Program-made: the position numbers and the translations under genes | Part shown: positions 1 through 8,820 of the stretch, one piece after another | How the letters are laid out: every line of letters starts with the position of its first letter | Position numbering within the stretch: position 1 is the first letter of the stretch | Origin: an uncultured Bacteroidales bacterium | GTDB lineage: Bacteria; Bacteroidota; Bacteroidia; Bacteroidales; Paludibacteraceae | NCBI GenBank assembly: GCA_902779705.1 | Contig: CACZCR010000003.1 | Span: 248,001-312,000, forward strand | Length of the DNA stretch: 64,000 bases | Direction of reading: 5' to 3' | Notes under the pieces: generated by a model | Seen by the model: only the letters and a program-made list of their open reading frames with translations | What the model was told of the DNA's origin: nothing | Databases searched by the model: none

Positions 1-609
1 AGCACCACGGTTGGCCGAGTAGCCAAGGTTGTTGAGGCTCAGATAACATTTGCCGCTTACTGCCATACATAAAGCACCGTGACAGAACATCTCTATTCGC
101 ACTCTCTCGCCGCTGACGCCACGGATGTCTTGTTCCTCGATATCGCGGTAGATCTGTGCCACCTGATCCATGTTCAGCTCTCGTGCCAAAACGACCACAT
201 CGGCAAACTGCGCATAGAACTTCAGCGCTTCGGTGTTGGCGATATTGAGCTGGGTGGACAAGTGCACCTCCTGACCAATACTGTTGGCATATTGCATCAC
301 AGCGATGTCTGAGGCGATGATGGCGCTTAGTCCGGCGGATTTGGCATGATCCACTATCTCGCGCATAAGCGGCAAGTCTTCCGGATACATTACGGTGTTG
401 AGGGTCAGATAGGTCTTCACCCCGGCAGCTTGACAGCGTTCAACGATGGTGTGCAGGTCCTCGGTAGTGAAGTTGGCAGAACTGCGCGAACGCATATTCA
501 GGTGTTCAATGCCGAAATATACACTCGTAGCTCCGGCTTCGATAGCCGCAGCCAGACTCTCCCAACACCCTACCGGTGCCATGATCTCTATCTGTTCACT
601 TTTCACCAT
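1..609 (-). CDS. Peptidase U32 family protein (3' part beyond window edge)
   Basis: The 203 visible N-terminal residues start at the ATG at 609 and run off the left edge, so the C-terminus is missing. The start MVKSEQIEIMAPVGCWESLA and the later EMFCHGALCMAVSGKCYLS match the U32 signature (E-x-F-x2-G-A-L-C-x4-G-x-C-x-x-S). Members include collagenase-like proteases and the RlhA/TrhP RNA-hydroxylation proteins, so the substrate cannot be set from sequence. The ATG directly abuts a 7-bp tandem repeat (609-657) that separates it from asd; the two genes are probably co-transcribed. The family call is firm, the function is not. Confidence 0.9.
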   Translation of the reverse strand, partial: MVKSEQIEIMAPVGCWESLAAAIEAGATSVYFGIEHLNMRSRSSANFTTEDLHTIVERCQAAGVKTYLTLNTVMYPEDLPLMREIVDHAKSAGLSAIIASDIAVMQYANSIGQEVHLSTQLNIANTEALKFYAQFADVVVLARELNMDQVAQIYRDIEEQDIRGVSGERVRIEMFCHGALCMAVSGKCYLSLNNLGYSANRGA

Positions 610-657
610 AACCTATAACCCGTAACCCGTAACCCATAACCTATAACCTATAACCCC
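609..657. repeat. Heptanucleotide tandem repeat, 7 units (TAACCYR type)
   Basis: Seven back-to-back 7-bp units (taaccta, taacccg, taacccg, taaccca, taaccta, taaccta, taacccc) fill the junction between asd and the U32 gene. The asd stop codon (648-650) lies inside the array, and the U32 ATG touches its other end. Confidence 0.9.
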
Positions 658-1655
658 TTCACCTTTACCAGATACTCCGCTATCTGTACGGCATTCAGCG
701 CTGCGCCTTTGCGGATCTGGTCGCTCACGCACCAGAAACTCAAGCCGTTCTCGTTGCACAGGTCTTTGCGTACACGGCCGATGAACACCTCGTCCTTGCC
801 GCTCAGGAACAGCGGCATCGGGTAGATATTGTTGACCGGCTCGTCCATGAGTACGCATCCCGTACCGTTCTTAAAAGCCTCTTGGGCTTCCGCTACGCTG
901 ATCGGACGCTCGGTCTCCACCCATACAGCCTCCGAGTGGGCGCGCAGCGACGGTACTCGTACGCAAGTGGCACTGACACGGATGTCCGAGTGCATGATCT
1001 TGCGCGTCTCGTTGTACATCTTCATCTCCTCTTTGGTGTATCCGTTGTCGGTGAATACATCAATATGCGGGATCACATTGTATGCCAGCTGGTGTTGGAA
1101 CTTGTTGACTTCCACTTTTTCGCCGGCCAATGCTTGTCTATATTGTTGTTCCAACTCTCGCATAGCTTGTGCGCCGGCTCCCGAAGCAGCCTGGTAGGTC
1201 GATACATGCACTTGGCGTATATGACTCACCTGCTCGATAGCCTGCAGCGCCACTACCATCTGTATGGTTGTACAGTTGGGGTTGGCGATGATGTTGCGCG
1301 GCCGGTTGAGTGCATCCTTAGCATTCACCTCCGGCACTACCAAAGGCACATCCTCGTCCATGCGAAAAGCGGAAGAATTGTCTATCAAAACGGCGCCAAA
1401 TCGGGTCATGTATTCCGCGTACTCGTGCGACACGCTCGCACCCGCAGACGCAAAAACAATGTCGACACCCTTGAAAGCGTCGCCATGCTTCAACTCCTCC
1501 ACCACAATGTCTTGGTCTTGGAATCGATAGGTCGTTCCGGCACTACGGGCCGAACCGAATAGTCTGAGTTGGGAAACAGGAAACTGTCGTTGTGAAATCA
1601 CACGCAACAGCTCCTGTCCAACGGCGCCAGAGGCGCCTACGATAGCTATTGTCAT
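648..1655 (-). CDS. asd: Aspartate-semialdehyde dehydrogenase
   Basis: This cytoplasmic enzyme reduces aspartyl-phosphate to aspartate semialdehyde with NADPH, at the branch to lysine/diaminopimelate, threonine and methionine. The 335 residues match the family's usual length. The N-terminal dinucleotide-binding loop is GASGAVG (residues 7-13). The catalytic cysteine lies in NPNCTT (about residue 128), and [12 protein letters not shown] carries the active-site histidine region. The ATG at 1655 gives a family-typical N-terminus ([10 protein letters not shown]). It lies downstream of a winged-helix gene on the same strand, and its last codons run into the heptamer array. Confidence 0.97.
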   Translation of the reverse strand: MTIAIVGASGAVGQELLRVISQRQFPVSQLRLFGSARSAGTTYRFQDQDIVVEELKHGDAFKGVDIVFASAGASVSHEYAEYMTRFGAVLIDNSSAFRMDEDVPLVVPEVNAKDALNRPRNIIANPNCTTIQMVVALQAIEQVSHIRQVHVSTYQAASGAGAQAMRELEQQYRQALAGEKVEVNKFQHQLAYNVIPHIDVFTDNGYTKEEMKMYNETRKIMHSDIRVSATCVRVPSLRAHSEAVWVETERPISVAEAQEAFKNGTGCVLMDEPVNNIYPMPLFLSGKDEVFIGRVRKDLCNENGLSFWCVSDQIRKGAALNAVQIAEYLVKVKGL

Positions 1656-1660
1656 TTTGC

Positions 1661-1858
1661 TTATGCCAATGCTACGATAGTGTCTGCCTCACCCTCGGTG
1701 AAGTTCAGTTTGCCCTCACGAGCCAACCAACCGAGAGCCAAGTACAGCTCCTCATTTTTCAGTTTGGTAGCTTTCTTCAAAGCCTTCAGTGCCAAAGCAC
1801 CGTTCTCGAGTGCAGCCCATACCAGACCTGCGTTCTCGCCAATTTTTGTAATGTTCAT
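1661..1858 (-). CDS. Small winged helix-turn-helix protein (DUF2582-like)
   Basis: This 65-residue protein ([17 protein letters not shown] at its start) consists of one compact winged-helix fold with the [22 protein letters not shown] recognition region split over helices. It resembles the short DUF2582 winged-helix proteins that are common in Bacteroidetes. Nothing shows what it binds. It sits between fabF and asd with only 5 bp to asd, so the two are likely co-transcribed. Family is assigned from recall; the role is unknown. Confidence 0.8.
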   Translation of the reverse strand: MNITKIGENAGLVWAALENGALALKALKKATKLKNEELYLALGWLAREGKLNFTEGEADTIVALA

Positions 1859-1892
1859 AATACTCTTAAAAAAACCTTAAATATAACTAATC

Positions 1893-1913
1893 AGGCACTT
1901 TTAAGGGGTGCCT
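1893..1913 (-). terminator. Small hairpin between fabF and the winged-helix gene
   Basis: AGGCAC and GTGCCT form a 6-bp stem around a 9-nt loop. It lies downstream of the fabF stop on the minus strand. There is no clear U-run, so it may be an mRNA processing or stability hairpin and not a terminator. Confidence 0.35.
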
Positions 1914-1923
1914 CACCCTTTAT

Positions 1924-1958
1924 CTTTCAACTTTAAACTATCAACTTTCAACTTTAAG
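1924..1958. repeat. Heptanucleotide tandem repeat, 5 units (CTTTCAA type)
   Basis: Units ctttcaa, ctttaaa, ctatcaa, ctttcaa, ctttaag lie directly beyond the fabF stop codon (1961-1963), in the junction to the winged-helix gene. Confidence 0.85.
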
Positions 1959-1960
1959 CT

Positions 1961-3223
1961 CTACTCCCCTTCCCACTTCTTGAATACCAGACACGCGTTG
2001 TGTCCGCCGAAACCGAAGGTATTGGTCATTGCGTAGTGTAACTCGCGTTTCTGCGCGTGGTTGAAAGTGAAGTTGATCTTATAGTCAATCTGTTCGTCTA
2101 TATCGTCCTCGGCGTGATTGATGGTCGGCGGTACGATACCCTCCTTCAATGCCATCACACATGCCAGACACTCGACTGCGCCCGTGGCACCAATCATGTG
2201 ACCGGTCATCGACTTGGTCGAATCCAGATTCATCTCGTAGATATGCTCGCCAAACACATTGCGTATCGCTTTCAGCTCGGCGATGTCGCCCAACGGGGTG
2301 GATGTACCATGCGTGTTGATATAGTCGATGTCCTGCGGCTTGAGACCGGCATCTTCGATAGCCAGCTGCATCACACGTCCTGCCCCTTTGGCGTCCGGAT
2401 CCGGAGCAGTCATATGGTAGGCGTCAGAGGTCATACCTACACCCACCATCTCGGCGTAAATCTTCGCGCCGCGAGCTTTGGCGTGCTCATACTCCTCCAG
2501 TATCAGGCATCCTGCACCCTCACTCAGCGCAAAGCCGTCTCTTGACTTAGAGAACGGGCGGCTGGCCGTGCTTGGACTGTCGTTGCGTGTGGACAGGGCG
2601 TGCAGCGAGTTGAAGCCGCCTATACCCGTATAGGTCACATCCGCATCGGCGCCGCCTGTCACGATCACATCGGCGTGCCCCAGTCTGATCTGGTCAAAAG
2701 CCTGTGCGACCGCGTGGGAGGAAGACGAGCACGCAGTAGAAACCGAATAACTCAGTCCGCCCAGACCGAACAAGATCGATATCTGGCCGGCTGCCATGCT
2801 CGGGATAGCCTTGGGGATCATAAACGGATTGAAGCGCGGCGTACCGTCACCTTTGCCGAAATCCAAGATATCAGCTTCGGTCGTACCCAAACCGCCCATG
2901 CCGCTACCCCAGACCACACCGATACGGTCGCGGTTCTCCGTTTCCATGTCCAAGGCTGAGTCCTCGAGCGCCTCTTTGGCTACCCAAACCGAGAACTGGG
3001 CATAACGGTCCAACTTACGGGCCTCTTTGCGGTCCAAGAGCGACGACGGATCAAAACCTTTGACCTCGCCGGCAAACTGGGTCTTAAACCGCGATGCATC
3101 AAACAGCGTGATTGGTGCTATACCACTCACTCCGTTGACCATCGATTCCCATGTCTCGCGCGCACTATTACCTATAGGCGTGAGCGCGCCTAATCCTGTT
3201 ATAACTACTCGTTTTAGTTGCAT
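1961..3223 (-). CDS. fabF: 3-oxoacyl-[acyl-carrier-protein] synthase II
   Basis: This condensing enzyme elongates acyl-ACP with malonyl-ACP in type II fatty acid synthesis. The Cys-His-His triad is visible: the nucleophilic Cys in STACSSSSH (about residue 165), His in NTHGTSTPLGD and His in KSMTGHMIGATGA. I use the ATG at 3223 (MQLKRVVITGLGALTP), giving 420 residues. A TTG at 3247 would add eight residues absent from the family. It lies about 80 bp downstream of acpP on the same strand, the usual acpP-fabF pair, and probably shares the acpP promoter. Confidence 0.96.
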   Translation of the reverse strand: MQLKRVVITGLGALTPIGNSARETWESMVNGVSGIAPITLFDASRFKTQFAGEVKGFDPSSLLDRKEARKLDRYAQFSVWVAKEALEDSALDMETENRDRIGVVWGSGMGGLGTTEADILDFGKGDGTPRFNPFMIPKAIPSMAAGQISILFGLGGLSYSVSTACSSSSHAVAQAFDQIRLGHADVIVTGGADADVTYTGIGGFNSLHALSTRNDSPSTASRPFSKSRDGFALSEGAGCLILEEYEHAKARGAKIYAEMVGVGMTSDAYHMTAPDPDAKGAGRVMQLAIEDAGLKPQDIDYINTHGTSTPLGDIAELKAIRNVFGEHIYEMNLDSTKSMTGHMIGATGAVECLACVMALKEGIVPPTINHAEDDIDEQIDYKINFTFNHAQKRELHYAMTNTFGFGGHNACLVFKKWEGE

Positions 3224-3304
3224 CTTTTTCTCTATCCTACAAAACAAGGATTTACGAGCTTACAGTTCTCCCGTAAACTCGTAAACCAACTTAGCCGTAG
3301 TATC

Positions 3305-3541
3305 TTACGCTTGTGCTTGCTCGATGTAAGCAACTACGTCGCCTACTGTGCTGATCTTTTGAGTGTCCTCGTCCGGAATAGAGATACCGAACTCCTTCTC
3401 AAATTCCATAATCAACTCTACTGTATCAAGCGAGTCTGCGTTCAGGTCGGTCTGGAAGTTAGCTTCGTTAGTTACCTGAGACTCCTCAACACCCAGCTTA
3501 TCAACGATGATAGCTTTTACTTTCGATTCAATTTCTGACAT
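3305..3541 (-). CDS. acpP: Acyl carrier protein
   Basis: A 78-residue acidic protein that carries growing acyl chains on a phosphopantetheine arm. The attachment serine is in the DSL motif of [18 protein letters not shown] (Ser37). Length and acidity are typical. It is the first gene of an acpP-fabF unit with a well-formed Bacteroidetes promoter at 3596-3627. Confidence 0.98.
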   Translation of the reverse strand: MSEIESKVKAIIVDKLGVEESQVTNEANFQTDLNADSLDTVELIMEFEKEFGISIPDEDTQKISTVGDVVAYIEQAQA

Positions 3542-3595
3542 AATTGTATAGTGTTAAATTTTCTTGTGTTTACTTACCTTTTGCAAAAAAGTGTG

Positions 3596-3627
3596 CAAAT
3601 ATACAACAATTATTGCATATATGCAAA
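3596..3627 (-). promoter_or_regulatory. Promoter of acpP-fabF
   Basis: On the minus strand: -33 TTTG (3624-3627), exactly 20 nt, then -7 TATATTTG (3596-3603). The -33 box is extended into the palindrome TTGCATATATGCAA. Confidence 0.85.
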
Positions 3628-3661
3628 TTTTTTTTGCGTTTTGCGGCAAAAATGGCTTTTT

Positions 3662-4420
3662 TTAACGCTTGCGTGACGGTTTTTCGTCAATCTCGGGGTC
3701 AACCAAGATGCGTCCGCAGAACTCGCAAACGATGATTTTCTTTCTCAGACGGATGTCCACTTGACGCTGTGCAGGGATCTTGCTGTGGCAACCGCCGCAC
3801 GAGTCGCGCTCTACCTTCACTACGGCCAAACCGTTGCGTGCATTCTTACGGATACGCTTGAAAGCCATCAACAGACGCTCGTCGATATGACGCTCCAGCT
3901 CTGCCGAACGAACCATCAACGCCTCAGTGTCAGCCTTGGTCTCGGTCAGGATCGTATCCAACTCGCTACGTTTCTGCTCCAGATCTACGGTGCGCTCCTC
4001 GATGTCCTTGACGGTCTTAGCTTTGTCCTCGCGGCGCGTCTCCAGATCTTCGGTCAGCTGTTTGATCTTCTTCTGGCACAGCTCGATGTCCAGTTGTTGA
4101 TACTCGATCTCCTTGTTGAGGTTGTCAAACTCGCGGTTGTTGCGCACCTCTTTCTGCTGCTCTTCGTAACGTGAGATGCTGGCTGCGGCGTTCTCCGAAC
4201 GAACACGATAGTCCGACATCTTAGACTCCATGTCTTTGATCTCAGCCTCGATGTTCTGCAAACGGGTACGCAGACCCTCGATCTCATCGCCCATGTCCTT
4301 TACTTCCTGAGGCAGCTCACCTGCCAGAGTACGTAGCTCGTCGATGCGCGAATCTACTTTCTGTAACTCATTGAGGACTTTCAGTTTCTCCTCAATCGAC
4401 AATTCTTTTTCTCTTGCCAT
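3662..4420 (-). CDS. Coiled-coil protein with C4-type zinc ribbon
   Basis: The 252-residue protein is mostly a long charged coiled coil (about residues 10-190, rich in Glu/Lys/Gln heptads). A C-terminal zinc ribbon follows, with two cysteine pairs, CGGC and CEFC, separated by a basic segment. This matches the C4-type zinc-ribbon (DUF164-like) family, thought to act as an adaptor for nucleic acid or protein; its exact job is unknown. It lies 20 bp downstream of the Nif3 gene, an arrangement I recall as common in Bacteroidetes. No signal peptide is present, so it is cytoplasmic. Confidence 0.9.
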   Translation of the reverse strand: MAREKELSIEEKLKVLNELQKVDSRIDELRTLAGELPQEVKDMGDEIEGLRTRLQNIEAEIKDMESKMSDYRVRSENAAASISRYEEQQKEVRNNREFDNLNKEIEYQQLDIELCQKKIKQLTEDLETRREDKAKTVKDIEERTVDLEQKRSELDTILTETKADTEALMVRSAELERHIDERLLMAFKRIRKNARNGLAVVKVERDSCGGCHSKIPAQRQVDIRLRKKIIVCEFCGRILVDPEIDEKPSRKR

Positions 4421-4440
4421 AATATCGTAATTTTTATCTT

Positions 4441-5214
4441 TTAATTCTTCATTATTACCGGCGAAGCATCAGCTTTGCTGATGATGCACTTCAGCCCCAG
4501 CGGTGCCAGTATCTCGGCGAAGATCTCGCGGGTGAAATGTTCGCTTACCCAATGATCCATATCCACTACGCCTATGCGCCCTTCGGCTGCCTGAAACTCG
4601 TGGTACTTGCAGTCGGCTGTCACATACACATCGGCGCCTTGTGATATAGCCTCTTCGATGAACTCTGCCCCTGCGCCGCCACAGACGGCTATGCGCTTGA
4701 CTCCCGTTTTTCGGGAGTGGATATATCGTACCCATGGAGCTTCCATTCGCTGTTTGACCAGATCTACAAACGCCTCAAAATCAATCTCTTCCGGCAACTC
4801 TCCTATCACGCCTAAGCCGTAGCCTTCGCCGCTCGCTACCAAAATTCGGAAGTCATTTATGCCTATCTTTTTGGCGATGCGTCCGCTTACGCCGTCCAGC
4901 CAACTATCCATCGATGTATGTGACGAATAGATAGCTATGCCGTGCTTGATAGCTTTCTCTACCATGCGTGCCTGCGGGGTCTGGCCGCACACTTGTTTCA
5001 AACCATGGAACAACAGCGGATGATGGCTCACGATCAGCTCACAACCAAGCATAATAGCTTCATCGACCACAGATTCGGTTACATCTGTGGTCAGCAGGAC
5101 AGTCCGTACGTCTGTTCCCGGATCACCCACCTGCATTCCCGAGTTGTCCCATTCTTCCTGGTAACTCAAGGGAGCTACAGATTCTATGCTATCAATAATG
5201 GCTCTTAGGAGCAC
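4441..5214 (-). CDS. Nif3-like dinuclear metal-centre protein
   Basis: The 257-residue protein matches the Nif3/YbgI family, toroidal hexamers with two metal ions per active site. Metal-binding motifs are visible: SHHPLLFHGL (about residues 64-73), the SSHTSMD region, and a C-terminal DMDHWVSEH. Many Bacteroidetes homologues carry an inserted domain and are about 365 residues long; this one is the short form. It is followed by the zinc-ribbon gene and preceded 6 bp upstream by DUF5606, forming a three-gene unit. Family certain, biochemical role unsettled (GTP cyclohydrolase type 1-like annotations are common but unproven). Confidence 0.92.
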   Translation of the reverse strand: MLLRAIIDSIESVAPLSYQEEWDNSGMQVGDPGTDVRTVLLTTDVTESVVDEAIMLGCELIVSHHPLLFHGLKQVCGQTPQARMVEKAIKHGIAIYSSHTSMDSWLDGVSGRIAKKIGINDFRILVASGEGYGLGVIGELPEEIDFEAFVDLVKQRMEAPWVRYIHSRKTGVKRIAVCGGAGAEFIEEAISQGADVYVTADCKYHEFQAAEGRIGVVDMDHWVSEHFTREIFAEILAPLGLKCIISKADASPVIMKN

Positions 5215-5220
5215 GTATTC

Positions 5221-5634
5221 TTATTCCTCGGTCGCCGCCTCTTCGATTGTGAAGTCGGTAATGCCGGCGTTAACCAGGATGTTATACCACTGTATGAGTT
5301 TACGGATATCACTCGGATAGACACGATCCTCGTCCCAGTCGGGCAGCACTTGGCCAAACCAGCTTTTCAGCGTCTCGTTGTCGGCTTTCTTGGGGTCAAA
5401 ACCTACGGGCTTGAGTCCCTCTTTCTTGCCGGTGTTGGTCAGCACTTCGCTCAGTGTGACGTCCTCTCCGGTAGTGAACATCGAAATTTCGCCCAGCGAC
5501 ACGATCTTGTCGCGTGCATAGGTCGGCTGACGCTTACCGTCGATCAACGACTCTACGATCAGCATGTTAGTACCTCTGTTCACCAGTTTATACAAACCCG
5601 GTTTGCCTGTAATAGCGAGTATATCTTTCAGCAT
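5221..5634 (-). CDS. DUF5606 domain protein
   Basis: A 137-residue protein beginning MLKDILAITGKPGLYKLVN, the conserved opening of the Bacteroidetes DUF5606 family. The N-terminal half looks like a small beta barrel (KLVNRGTNMLIVESLIDGKR). The acidic C-terminus ends in EEAATEE. No catalytic motif is visible and no function is known. It is the first gene of the DUF5606-Nif3-zinc ribbon unit and has its own promoter at 5687-5718. Confidence 0.88.
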   Translation of the reverse strand: MLKDILAITGKPGLYKLVNRGTNMLIVESLIDGKRQPTYARDKIVSLGEISMFTTGEDVTLSEVLTNTGKKEGLKPVGFDPKKADNETLKSWFGQVLPDWDEDRVYPSDIRKLIQWYNILVNAGITDFTIEEAATEE

Positions 5635-5686
5635 AATTTTCTGTTCAATTTTCAGTTTTCACTGTTCATTTTTACAAAATCGGGCA

Positions 5687-5718
5687 CAAAAGTACTACTT
5701 TTTTTGCAAATATGCAAA
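5687..5718 (-). promoter_or_regulatory. Promoter of DUF5606-Nif3-zinc ribbon unit
   Basis: Minus strand: -33 TTTG (5715-5718), 20 nt, -7 TACTTTTG (5687-5694). Its -33 region overlaps that of the divergent promoter at 5703-5734. Confidence 0.85.
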
Positions 5719-5734
5719 TTTTATTGTAATTTTG
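5703..5734 (+). promoter_or_regulatory. Promoter of the CNNM/CBS gene
   Basis: -33 TTTG (5703-5706), 20 nt, -7 TAATTTTG (5727-5734), then CAGCC. The start codon is 17 nt beyond the -7 box. It shares the sequence TTTGCAAATATGCAAA with the opposing promoter. Confidence 0.85.
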
Positions 5735-5751
5735 CAGCCTAATTTTGAATT

Positions 5752-6807
5752 ATGGGACTACTTTTACTGTTTTTATTCGGCGCTATGAGCATCAGTTTCC
5801 TCTGTTCCGTCTTGGAATCGGTACTGATGTCCACGTCGCTTAGTTATATCAACCTGCGCGAGGAGGAGGGCTACGGTCCTGCCAAACTGATGAGCAGCTA
5901 CAAGGAGGACACCGGTCGTCCTTTGGCGGCTATCCTTTCGCTCAATACGATCGCCAATACCATCGGCGCTGCCGGTGTCGGTATGCAGGCTACGGCGCTG
6001 TTCGGCTCGGTGTGGTTTGGACTGGTGTCGGCGTTGACGACCCTGCTGATCCTGATTTTTGGCGAGATCATTCCGAAAGTGATCGGTACCACCTATTGGC
6101 GTCAACTGATGGGCTTCACCGCGCGTACGATACACGCGTTAATTATATTGTTGTATCCGTTTGTGCTGTTGGTTGAGCTGATCACACGGCTTTTCCCGGA
6201 CAACGAGGACGATCCTACCGTCTCGCGTGAGGAGGTATTGGCCATGGTCAACGTGGGTGAAGAAGAAGGTGTGGTAGATGAGGATGAGAACAAGATTTTC
6301 TCCAATCTGATGCGGCTGGATTCAATCCATGCCTATGATGTGATGACCCCGCGTGTGGTAGCTAAGATAGCGCCGGAGAATATGACGCTCAGGGCCTATT
6401 ACGACAACGATGAATATGACCATTTCTCGCGTATACCGGTCTATAGACCGGAGTCGCCGGAATATATCACCGGCTATATACTGCGCAACGATGCGCTGGA
6501 AGAGCTGACCGAAGACCACTTTCGTAAGACACTGGGAGGCATCAAACGTCCCCTGCCGGCCTTTGACCAAGACCTGACGCTGGGCACGATCTTCGACTCG
6601 ATGCTCAAGCAGAAAAGTCAGATTGCACAAATCATCGATGAATACGGCTGTTTTGTGGGTATTTTGACCCTTGAAGATATCATAGAAACGATCTTTGGAT
6701 TGGAGATCATCGACGAGAACGATACAGTCATCGATATGCAGCAATATGCGCGTGATCGATGGGAACAAAGACAGAAAAAATATAAGAAAGTTGAAGTTAA
6801 AAAGTGA
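5752..6807 (+). CDS. CNNM (DUF21) and CBS domain membrane protein
   Basis: The 351-residue protein has an N-terminal CNNM/DUF21 region with about four membrane segments (roughly 1-25, 55-85, 90-115, 120-150). A cytoplasmic CBS pair follows, with [12 protein letters not shown] and the second-repeat motif [20 protein letters not shown]. It lacks the C-terminal CorC/HlyC domain of full hemolysin-family proteins such as GldE. Homologues are linked to divalent cation handling, but transport is not demonstrated by sequence. The 3' end overlaps smpB. Confidence 0.9.
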   Translation: MGLLLLFLFGAMSISFLCSVLESVLMSTSLSYINLREEEGYGPAKLMSSYKEDTGRPLAAILSLNTIANTIGAAGVGMQATALFGSVWFGLVSALTTLLILIFGEIIPKVIGTTYWRQLMGFTARTIHALIILLYPFVLLVELITRLFPDNEDDPTVSREEVLAMVNVGEEEGVVDEDENKIFSNLMRLDSIHAYDVMTPRVVAKIAPENMTLRAYYDNDEYDHFSRIPVYRPESPEYITGYILRNDALEELTEDHFRKTLGGIKRPLPAFDQDLTLGTIFDSMLKQKSQIAQIIDEYGCFVGILTLEDIIETIFGLEIIDENDTVIDMQQYARDRWEQRQKKYKKVEVKK

Positions 6808-7249
6808 CGTCCATATACTGAACAAACGGGCCAAATTCGAGTACCTGATACTCGACACCTATACCGCTGGTATTCAGCTCTTTGGCACCGAGATCAAGTC
6901 CATCCGCGAAGGCAAGGCTTCGTTGGTGGACAGCTATTGTAGTTTTGAGGGAACGGAGCTTTTTGTTCGCAATATGCACATCGCCGAATATCGTTTCGGT
7001 TCGTACGCCAACCACGAGGCCAAACGTACTCGCAAACTGCTATTGACCAAGCGCGAGTTGCGCAAGCTCGACCGCGCTACGCGTGAGACCGGCAAAACCA
7101 TCATTCCGCTGGAGCTCTTCATCAACGATGCCGGCTTAGCCAAACTGACAATCGCTCTCTGTCAAGGTAAGCATGCCTACGACAAGCGTCAGTCGCTACG
7201 CGAAGCGGATGATAAACGCCAAGTCGCCCAACTCGTCAAGTCATTCTGA
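6791..7249 (+). CDS. smpB: SsrA-binding protein SmpB
   Basis: Binds tmRNA and delivers it to stalled ribosomes in trans-translation. Conserved segments are present: [39 protein letters not shown], and the C-terminal [15 protein letters not shown]. The start is uncertain. I chose the TTG at 6791 (152 residues, the usual size, 17-bp overlap with the upstream gene). The ATG at 6746 would add 15 residues and overlap by 62 bp. Neither start has a clear Shine-Dalgarno. Confidence 0.93.
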   Translation: MKLKSDVHILNKRAKFEYLILDTYTAGIQLFGTEIKSIREGKASLVDSYCSFEGTELFVRNMHIAEYRFGSYANHEAKRTRKLLLTKRELRKLDRATRETGKTIIPLELFINDAGLAKLTIALCQGKHAYDKRQSLREADDKRQVAQLVKSF

Positions 7250-7331
7250 CAAAATCGGTCACACGATAAACATCCGACAAACCTCCGATGTAATACCGAT
7301 CAACATCCGTTAGGTCTGGGGTTCTAATTTG

Positions 7332-8477
7332 TTATGCAATACCGGATTTTAGCCACAGGCCAAAGAACTTCTCATAGACCATATACGAGCCATCATCTTT
7401 CTGGTAGATCAGTTCTTTCTCTACCAAAGTCTGTAGTGCGCTACGGACAGTACTATATGCGCCGAGTTGGTATGTATGTAAGAAGACGTTACTGCCGGGT
7501 TCTTTGACGACTCCTTCTTTGGCTACTGCGCGTAGGACGCGTAATTGGCGGTCTGTTATCAGTCGGCAGATCATTTGATAGGAGGGAGTCTCTTCGCGCA
7601 GCACTTGGTTGAGTGTGGATAAGATGGTGTCATATTCTATATGTTCTTCTCCGCCTTGATGAAGGCGATTAAGCAAACTCTGCATATTCCAGGTATAGCC
7701 ATCCACCAAGGTGTATAGTTGGTGGAAAGTTTCTTGACTTATATGTTGGCCGTGCGCCGATAGGTGTTTGGATGCAAAGTTATAGTATGCCTGCTCGTCT
7801 ATCACATCTATATGCATCATTTGAGTGCTGCGATAAAAAGGACGTTTGGCGGAAGAAAACATCTCGGTCATGATATGTTTCTTGCTGCCTGCGAAAATAA
7901 AATGTACGTTATGTAGCTGCTGTATGTATGTGCGCAGAAGTGCTTCCATCTTCACGTCTTGATATTCGGCTATTGTTTGGAACTCGTCAAACGCCACATA
8001 GCAAGGTACCTCAGATTTGTCAAGATAGGCAAAGATTTGTTGCAAGGTGTATTCTTCGCGTTGCGGTTGGATGTCGATCGTACATTGCGGCAAGCCGGTA
8101 ATAGGGTCGACTCCAAAGACTGGACGTAAGGCTCCAAAAAAGTGGGTGATCTCTGACCATATTTGTTCGGAGAAAGGTGTAACTCGTTTAGTTAGCACTT
8201 CCTGTGCAAAAAGCTTGGTGAACTCCTGCAGATTGGATGTACTATACAGATCGACATAGAAGCACTGCGCCTCTTTAGGATTGAGTGAGTGGAAGAGATG
8301 GTGAATCAGACCGGTCTTGCCTACGCGTCGAGGGCTAACAAGGGTGACATTTCGTCCATTGGATAACGCACCCGCCAATTCCTGTGTCTCAAGAACACGG
8401 TCACAAAAATACTCAGCTCCCATGTAGGAGGTAATAGAAAATGGATTGAAAACTTTCTCTTTGCTTTTCATATTCAC
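7332..8477 (-). CDS. AAA-type ATPase with C-terminal winged helix
   Basis: A 381-residue ATPase with Walker A SPRRVGKTGLIHHLF (about residues 48-62) and Walker B CYVAFDEFQTI. A downstream FAGSKKHIMTEMF segment looks like sensor 1, and the C-terminal 80 residues look like a winged helix. It resembles the stand-alone ATPase_2/AAA_14-type proteins that are abundant in Bacteroidetes and archaea. Many of these are single genes of unknown substrate and some travel with mobile DNA. There are no partner genes nearby. It has its own promoter at 8545-8576, divergent from the giant surface-protein gene. Confidence 0.85.
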   Translation of the reverse strand: MNMKSKEKVFNPFSITSYMGAEYFCDRVLETQELAGALSNGRNVTLVSPRRVGKTGLIHHLFHSLNPKEAQCFYVDLYSTSNLQEFTKLFAQEVLTKRVTPFSEQIWSEITHFFGALRPVFGVDPITGLPQCTIDIQPQREEYTLQQIFAYLDKSEVPCYVAFDEFQTIAEYQDVKMEALLRTYIQQLHNVHFIFAGSKKHIMTEMFSSAKRPFYRSTQMMHIDVIDEQAYYNFASKHLSAHGQHISQETFHQLYTLVDGYTWNMQSLLNRLHQGGEEHIEYDTILSTLNQVLREETPSYQMICRLITDRQLRVLRAVAKEGVVKEPGSNVFLHTYQLGAYSTVRSALQTLVEKELIYQKDDGSYMVYEKFFGLWLKSGIA

Positions 8478-8544
8478 CTGATTTTATGTGTGTTATCTGT
8501 AGCGAAAACTTCGTCACGAACTTTTCGTCACATAAATTTCGCTG

Positions 8545-8576
8545 CAAAGGTACAACAAATTTTTGATATAAGCAAA
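8545..8576 (-). promoter_or_regulatory. Promoter of the AAA ATPase gene
   Basis: Minus strand: -33 TTTG (8573-8576), 20 nt, -7 TACCTTTG (8545-8552) followed by CAG. Confidence 0.85.
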
Positions 8577-8768
8577 CTTTTTATCACTTTTTTTATCTTT
8601 TTTCTGCCACATTATCGGACTCTAGTCGTACTTCTGTTAGACTCTCGTCGGTATTTTAATGGGGCCCCGAAAATTTTATTTTTTTTTATTCTCTTTTACC
8701 TCTCCGATGTTCTAAAAGGAGCTTTTTTGCGTAAAAATCACAAAAAAATGCAAAAAAGAGCAAAAATA

Positions 8769-8800
8769 TTTGTGTGTTCCAAAAAAAAAGCGTACCTTTG
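8769..8800 (+). promoter_or_regulatory. Promoter of the giant repeat-protein gene
   Basis: -33 TTTG (8769-8772), 20 nt, -7 TACCTTTG (8793-8800). It rules out a TTG/ATG start upstream of 8800 and supports the ATG at 8821. Confidence 0.85.
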
Positions 8801-8820
8801 CGAGCCAAATAAATGCACAC

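Larger units (their letters stand above)
8478..8820. other. 343-bp AT-rich divergent intergenic region
   Basis: Holds the two divergent promoters listed separately. It also holds a GGGGCCCCGAAAATTTTA stretch (about 8661-8678) followed by a T-run, resembling half of the hairpin in the gap leader (44598-44621). Two similar short pieces (ggactctagtcg and agactctcgtcg, 8618-8653) repeat. I see no ORF. Confidence 0.7.

Noticed and set aside
3224..3247. TTG start of fabF at 3247
   Set aside because: The extra eight residues have no counterpart in the family, and the ATG at 3223 gives the usual N-terminus.
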